Source: CAMYMG01 sp038259455 (lineage in GTDB: Bacteria; Pseudomonadota; Alphaproteobacteria; Rhizobiales; Rhizobiaceae). Taken from it: a DNA stretch of 5,237 nt. The DNA lies in NCBI GenBank assembly GCA_038259455.1, contig JBBSOT010000378.1:1-5237 (forward strand). Reading direction: 5' to 3'. Positions 4,341 to 5,237 of the stretch are shown here, piece after piece (positions within the stretch are counted from its first letter, which is position 1; each line of letters begins with the position of its first letter). Below the pieces are notes generated by a model that saw nothing but the letters and a program-made list of their open reading frames with translations, was not told where the DNA came from and searched no databases. The position numbers were made by a program, and so were the translations under genes.

Positions 4341-4479
4341 TCCGAAAGATCGGCAGTCTCTCAAGGATGGCCGGGTCGTAATTCAGAACGGGCGAGAGAA
4401 TGCGGGTCGCATTACGTCTGAGAGACCAGCAGCCCGACCTGCTCCTCCTAAGCCCCAACCGACGAGCAACAGGAAATGA
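4330..4479 (+). CDS. Small proline-rich basic protein (49 aa), downstream partner of the split gene
   Basis: Two adjacent ATGs (4327 and 4330) start the same frame; 4330 is preferred because GGAG (4319-4322) then sits 7 nt upstream. It overlaps the 3' end of the membrane-protein gene by 11 bp in another frame, so translation was probably coupled. The product begins MTDNPKDRQSLKDGRVVIQNG and ends in ERPAARPAPPKPQPTSNRK, a proline-rich basic tail with no hydrophobic segment. I do not recognise a named family. I recall similar short proteins with proline-rich tails directly after DUF6338 genes, which would support a functional pair, but this is not verified. With the element inserted upstream, expression now depends on transcription from within or beyond the element. 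Confidence 0.62.
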   Translation: MTDNPKDRQSLKDGRVVIQNGRENAGRITSERPAARPAPPKPQPTSNRK

Positions 4480-4688
4480 ATTTTCTTGCGGCACATTTCA
4501 ATCTGTTCCGCAAAGGCCATTCCGCGGCTAGCGGGTCGCAAAGTTAGGGCTGCTCGACTCGGTTCGGGCTCGTTCACCTATTAGATTAAAGCGCTGCTGT
4601 TGGAGAAGCTAGGCTCCGGTCTTCCCGGTACGTCAGGCCAACGTTCGATGAAATCAATCCGTAACCGTTCCCCCGCTATAACCCGCCA
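4480..4688. other. Intergenic right edge of the AT-rich island
   Basis: No convincing gene is present. A weak hairpin TTGCGG (4486-4491) / CCGCAA (4508-4513) with a 16-nt loop and no T-tract follows the 49-aa gene and may help end its transcript. No tRNA, attachment site or integrase is visible. Composition returns from mixed to GC-rich core-like sequence across this stretch, so it probably contains the junction of the accessory operon with the ancestral chromosome. Confidence 0.4.
4677..4682 (+). promoter_or_regulatory. Possible -10 box of the DUF1294 gene
   Basis: TATAAC ends 6 nt before ATG 4689. Transcription starting 7 nt after it would begin at the A of the ATG, a leaderless message, and no Shine-Dalgarno is present. 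No good -35 is seen, so confidence is low. Confidence 0.3.
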
Positions 4689-4988
4689 ATGGACCCGCTC
4701 GCCCTCCTCACCCCGGCGAACATCGCGACCTATCTGATCGCGATCAACTTCCTCGCCTTCGCGGCGTTCGGGGTCGACAAGATGCTGGCCGAAGCCGTCT
4801 CGCGCCGCATCTCCGAGGCCACGCTGCTCCACCTAGCCTTCATCGGGGGAACGCCTGGGGCCTATGCGGGCCGGCAGATGTTCCGCCACAAGACCCGCAA
4901 ACAGCCCTTCTCCAGCGAATTGCACGGCATTGCCGGGTTTCAGGGAATCGCGCTCGCGGCGCTGACCGGCTGGTACTACCTCGGCTGA
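4689..4988 (+). CDS. DUF1294 domain membrane protein (99 aa)
   Basis: A small inner-membrane protein of the DUF1294 family, whose function is unknown. Diagnostic features are the first membrane segment (IATYLIAINFLAFAAFGVDK, 12-31) ending in the conserved DK, then RRISEATLLHLAFIGGTPGAYAG (39-61) with the conserved R-I-E and GG-PGA motifs, then the family signature RHKTRKQPF (66-74), and a final hydrophobic segment GIALAALTGWYYLG. Length is normal for the family's short form. ATG 4689 gives the full first helix; no Shine-Dalgarno is visible, and a TATAAC box at 4677-4682 may produce a leaderless transcript. GC-rich codon use matches nrdB, so this is core chromosome. It ends 19 bp from the convergent nuclease gene. 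Confidence 0.9.
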   Translation: MDPLALLTPANIATYLIAINFLAFAAFGVDKMLAEAVSRRISEATLLHLAFIGGTPGAYAGRQMFRHKTRKQPFSSELHGIAGFQGIALAALTGWYYLG

Positions 4989-5007
4989 GCGATCTGCAGC
5001 GGGTTGG

Positions 5008-5237
5008 CTAACACCACCCCCGCCGTCGGCCCTGCCATTCCTCCGCCAGCCCCTCGTCGACAAGCACCGCGCCCAGGCTCTCGCCGTCGCGGGTGACGGT
5101 GCGCAGCAGGCGGCCGTAGCGGTCGCGGTCGCGATCGACTGGTTCCAGCGTAAACGCGCCCTCGTTGAGCAGCGCGCGCATCCGCTGCGTCGCCGCCGCG
5201 CCCAGTTCGGCCTCGCGCGCGCAGCCGGGGTCGGTCA
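5008..5237 (-). CDS. Thermonuclease (SNase)-like protein, C-terminal part
   Basis: The minus-strand frame is open from the window edge to a TAG (5010-5008), giving 75 residues; the N-terminus is outside. It reads CAREAELGAAATQRMRALL, then FTLEPVDRDRDRYGRLLRTV, then LGAVLVDEGLAEEW, the pattern of the second half of a staphylococcal-nuclease-like domain. DRYGRLL contains the Arg equivalent to catalytic Arg87 of staphylococcal nuclease, and LV-EGLAEEW is the usual terminal helix. The other catalytic residues would lie upstream of the visible part. Such proteins are Ca-dependent sugar-non-specific nucleases, commonly secreted; whether this one has a signal peptide cannot be seen. It ends in a short basic tail, QGRRRGWC. 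It is convergent with the DUF1294 gene, 19 bp apart, with no obvious shared terminator. Confidence 0.85.
   Translation of the reverse strand, partial: TDPGCAREAELGAAATQRMRALLNEGAFTLEPVDRDRDRYGRLLRTVTRDGESLGAVLVDEGLAEEWQGRRRGWC

Noticed and set aside
4520..4590. Possible tRNA or tmRNA 3' end serving as an attachment site (GGTTCGGGCTCG-like stretch)
   Set aside because: The flanking bases do not form a T-stem or acceptor stem, and no integrase is present.

Overview
The window reads as an alphaproteobacterial chromosome, most likely a sphingomonad or erythrobacter relative. This is inferred from the GC-rich, G/C-ending codon use and protein character of the flanking genes (class Ia ribonucleotide reductase beta subunit, DUF1294 membrane protein, SNase-like nuclease); it was not tested by any search.

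Layout. At 2-811 is the 3' part of nrdB, with its 5' end outside the window. From about 830 to about 4570 the sequence is visibly more AT-rich and looks like an accessory island set between housekeeping genes. The island holds a compact operon: a 67-residue basic HTH-like protein (871-1074), a membrane protein of probable DUF6338 type (1080 onward) and a 49-residue proline-rich protein (4330-4479). After it the core-like sequence resumes with a DUF1294 gene (4689-4988) and, convergent to it, the C-terminal end of a thermonuclease-like gene (5008-5237, minus strand).

The DUF6338-like gene is split by a complete 2,623-bp mobile element at 1257-3879. The element has perfect 23-bp terminal inverted repeats and an exact 8-bp target duplication (ATATAGTA at 1249-1256 and 3880-3887). 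Removing the element and one duplicate joins the host gene in frame into a 209-codon reading frame, so the boundaries are exact to the base. Its transposase (2927-3832, minus) is an IS1595/ISXO2-like DDE-type enzyme with an N-terminal zinc ribbon.

About 1.7 kb of the element is cargo not needed for transposition, all on the plus strand and convergent with the transposase. It comprises a very small putative lipoprotein (1331-1540), a winged-helix-like protein with an acidic and proline-rich tail (1704-2282) closed by a good intrinsic terminator, and, behind its own control region, a VapD-like Cas2-fold endoribonuclease (2432-2794). A 66-residue ORF (2794-2994) is translationally coupled to vapD, and its 3' end overlaps the transposase gene antisense. 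The most interesting point is therefore a passenger-carrying IS1595-type element that moves a VapD-like RNase with a coupled small partner and a putative DNA-binding protein. It is a candidate toxin-antitoxin, addiction or defence cassette, but that role is inference only.
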